Shown here in pieces: positions 63,890 through 64,000 of a stretch of 64,000 nt of DNA. Position numbers and translations under genes: made by a program. This DNA is from Oharaeibacter diazotrophicus (GTDB taxonomy: Bacteria > Pseudomonadota > Alphaproteobacteria > Rhizobiales > Pleomorphomonadaceae): contig NZ_SNXY01000006.1 in the NCBI RefSeq assembly GCF_004362745.1, positions 620,001-684,000 on the forward strand, given 5' to 3'. Each line of letters begins with the position of its first letter. Positions within the stretch are counted from its first letter, which is position 1. Below the pieces are notes generated by a model. That model worked only from the letters and a program-made list of their open reading frames with translations, was not told the origin of the DNA and did no database searches.

Positions 63890-64000
63890 TCCGCCGCGCC
63901 GTCGGCGGTCGCCGCCGCGCGCTTGCGTTCGATCTGGTCGAGGCAGTCGACCACCGCGTCGAAAGTCAGCAGCGTCGAGGCGTGACGGGCCTTGAAGTCG
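63886..64000 (-). CDS. Fe-S cluster assembly scaffold protein (NifU/IscU-like), C-terminal end only
   Basis: Only the last 37 codons and the stop are in the window, reading DFKARHASTLLTFDAVVDCL, then a charged helix ending DGAAE. The segment ARHASTLLTFDAVVDCL fits the C-terminal helix of the alphaproteobacterial SUF-type scaffold proteins that commonly precede yidD, and the stop overlaps the yidD start. The cysteine ligands lie outside the window apart from one Cys, so the assignment rests on this short match and on gene order. Confidence 0.6.
   Translation of the reverse strand, partial: DFKARHASTLLTFDAVVDCLDQIERKRAAATADGAAE

Overview
The window is about 64 kb of very GC-rich chromosomal DNA from an alphaproteobacterium, most probably of the order Hyphomicrobiales (Rhizobiales). 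The support is the short editing-less ProS, the lptF-lptG-lptD-surA-pdxA-rsmA cluster with divergent pepA-holC, the yfgM-bamB-der cluster, the Fe-S scaffold-yidD pair and alphaproteobacterial SmpB, DapA, GyrA and PrmB proteins. I cannot resolve the genus. Genes are dense and mostly housekeeping. I saw no integrase, transposase, phage gene or CRISPR array.

Layout. 0-9 kb: edge of a D-amino-acid aminotransferase gene, a small secreted Cys protein, proS-lolC-lolD (minus), a 730-bp spacer with a probable free-standing small RNA, a two-gene unit for a secreted copper-radical oxidase plus an SCO-type copper chaperone, then smpB and dapA (minus). 9-17 kb: a lytic transglycosylase and a hydrolase, a quinone oxidoreductase, an MFS carrier, a YqhA-type membrane protein, two tandem-duplicated secreted proteins and tRNA-Lys(UUU). 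17-28 kb, the most unusual part: a 2,936-residue protein made almost wholly of about 365 octapeptide repeats, behind a consensus sigma-54 promoter, followed 50 bp later by a GT41 (O-GlcNAc-transferase-like) glycosyltransferase. 28-40 kb: ZntB-like transporter, holC, pepA, then the LPS-transport/outer-membrane cluster lptF-lptG-lptD-surA-pdxA-rsmA and tRNA-Glu(UUC). 40-52 kb: PaiB-like protein, soluble PAS chemoreceptor, TadG-like vWA protein, prmB, glgP, a GSCFA protein and gyrA. 52-64 kb: HD-GYP phosphodiesterase, der-bamB-yfgM, NnrU, an L,D-transpeptidase, thrS, an unrecognised secreted protein, a DHA2-type MFS pump, yidD and the end of an Fe-S scaffold gene.

Best candidate for an undescribed system: the giant repeat protein and its adjacent GT41 enzyme. 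The octad reads L-[ST]-x-T-Q-[IV]-x-[AG], so every unit offers Ser/Thr acceptors, and the transferase keeps the residues that align with OGT's catalytic Lys and His. I propose a sigma-54-controlled, O-glycosylated, very long rod-like protein (surface fibre, adhesin or ruler). Its location, secretion route and glycosylation are inference.

Second candidate: a bacterial galactose-oxidase-like enzyme with an N-terminal ricin-type lectin domain and every Cys-Tyr copper-radical residue conserved, in an apparent operon with an SCO copper protein. Non-coding findings are a promoter-to-terminator small RNA near 4.67-4.90 kb, a two-hairpin intergenic module repeated at two convergent gene junctions 29 kb apart with a covarying pair, a string of five hairpins between pepA and holC, and a covarying 5'-UTR hairpin shared by the two duplicated secreted-protein genes.
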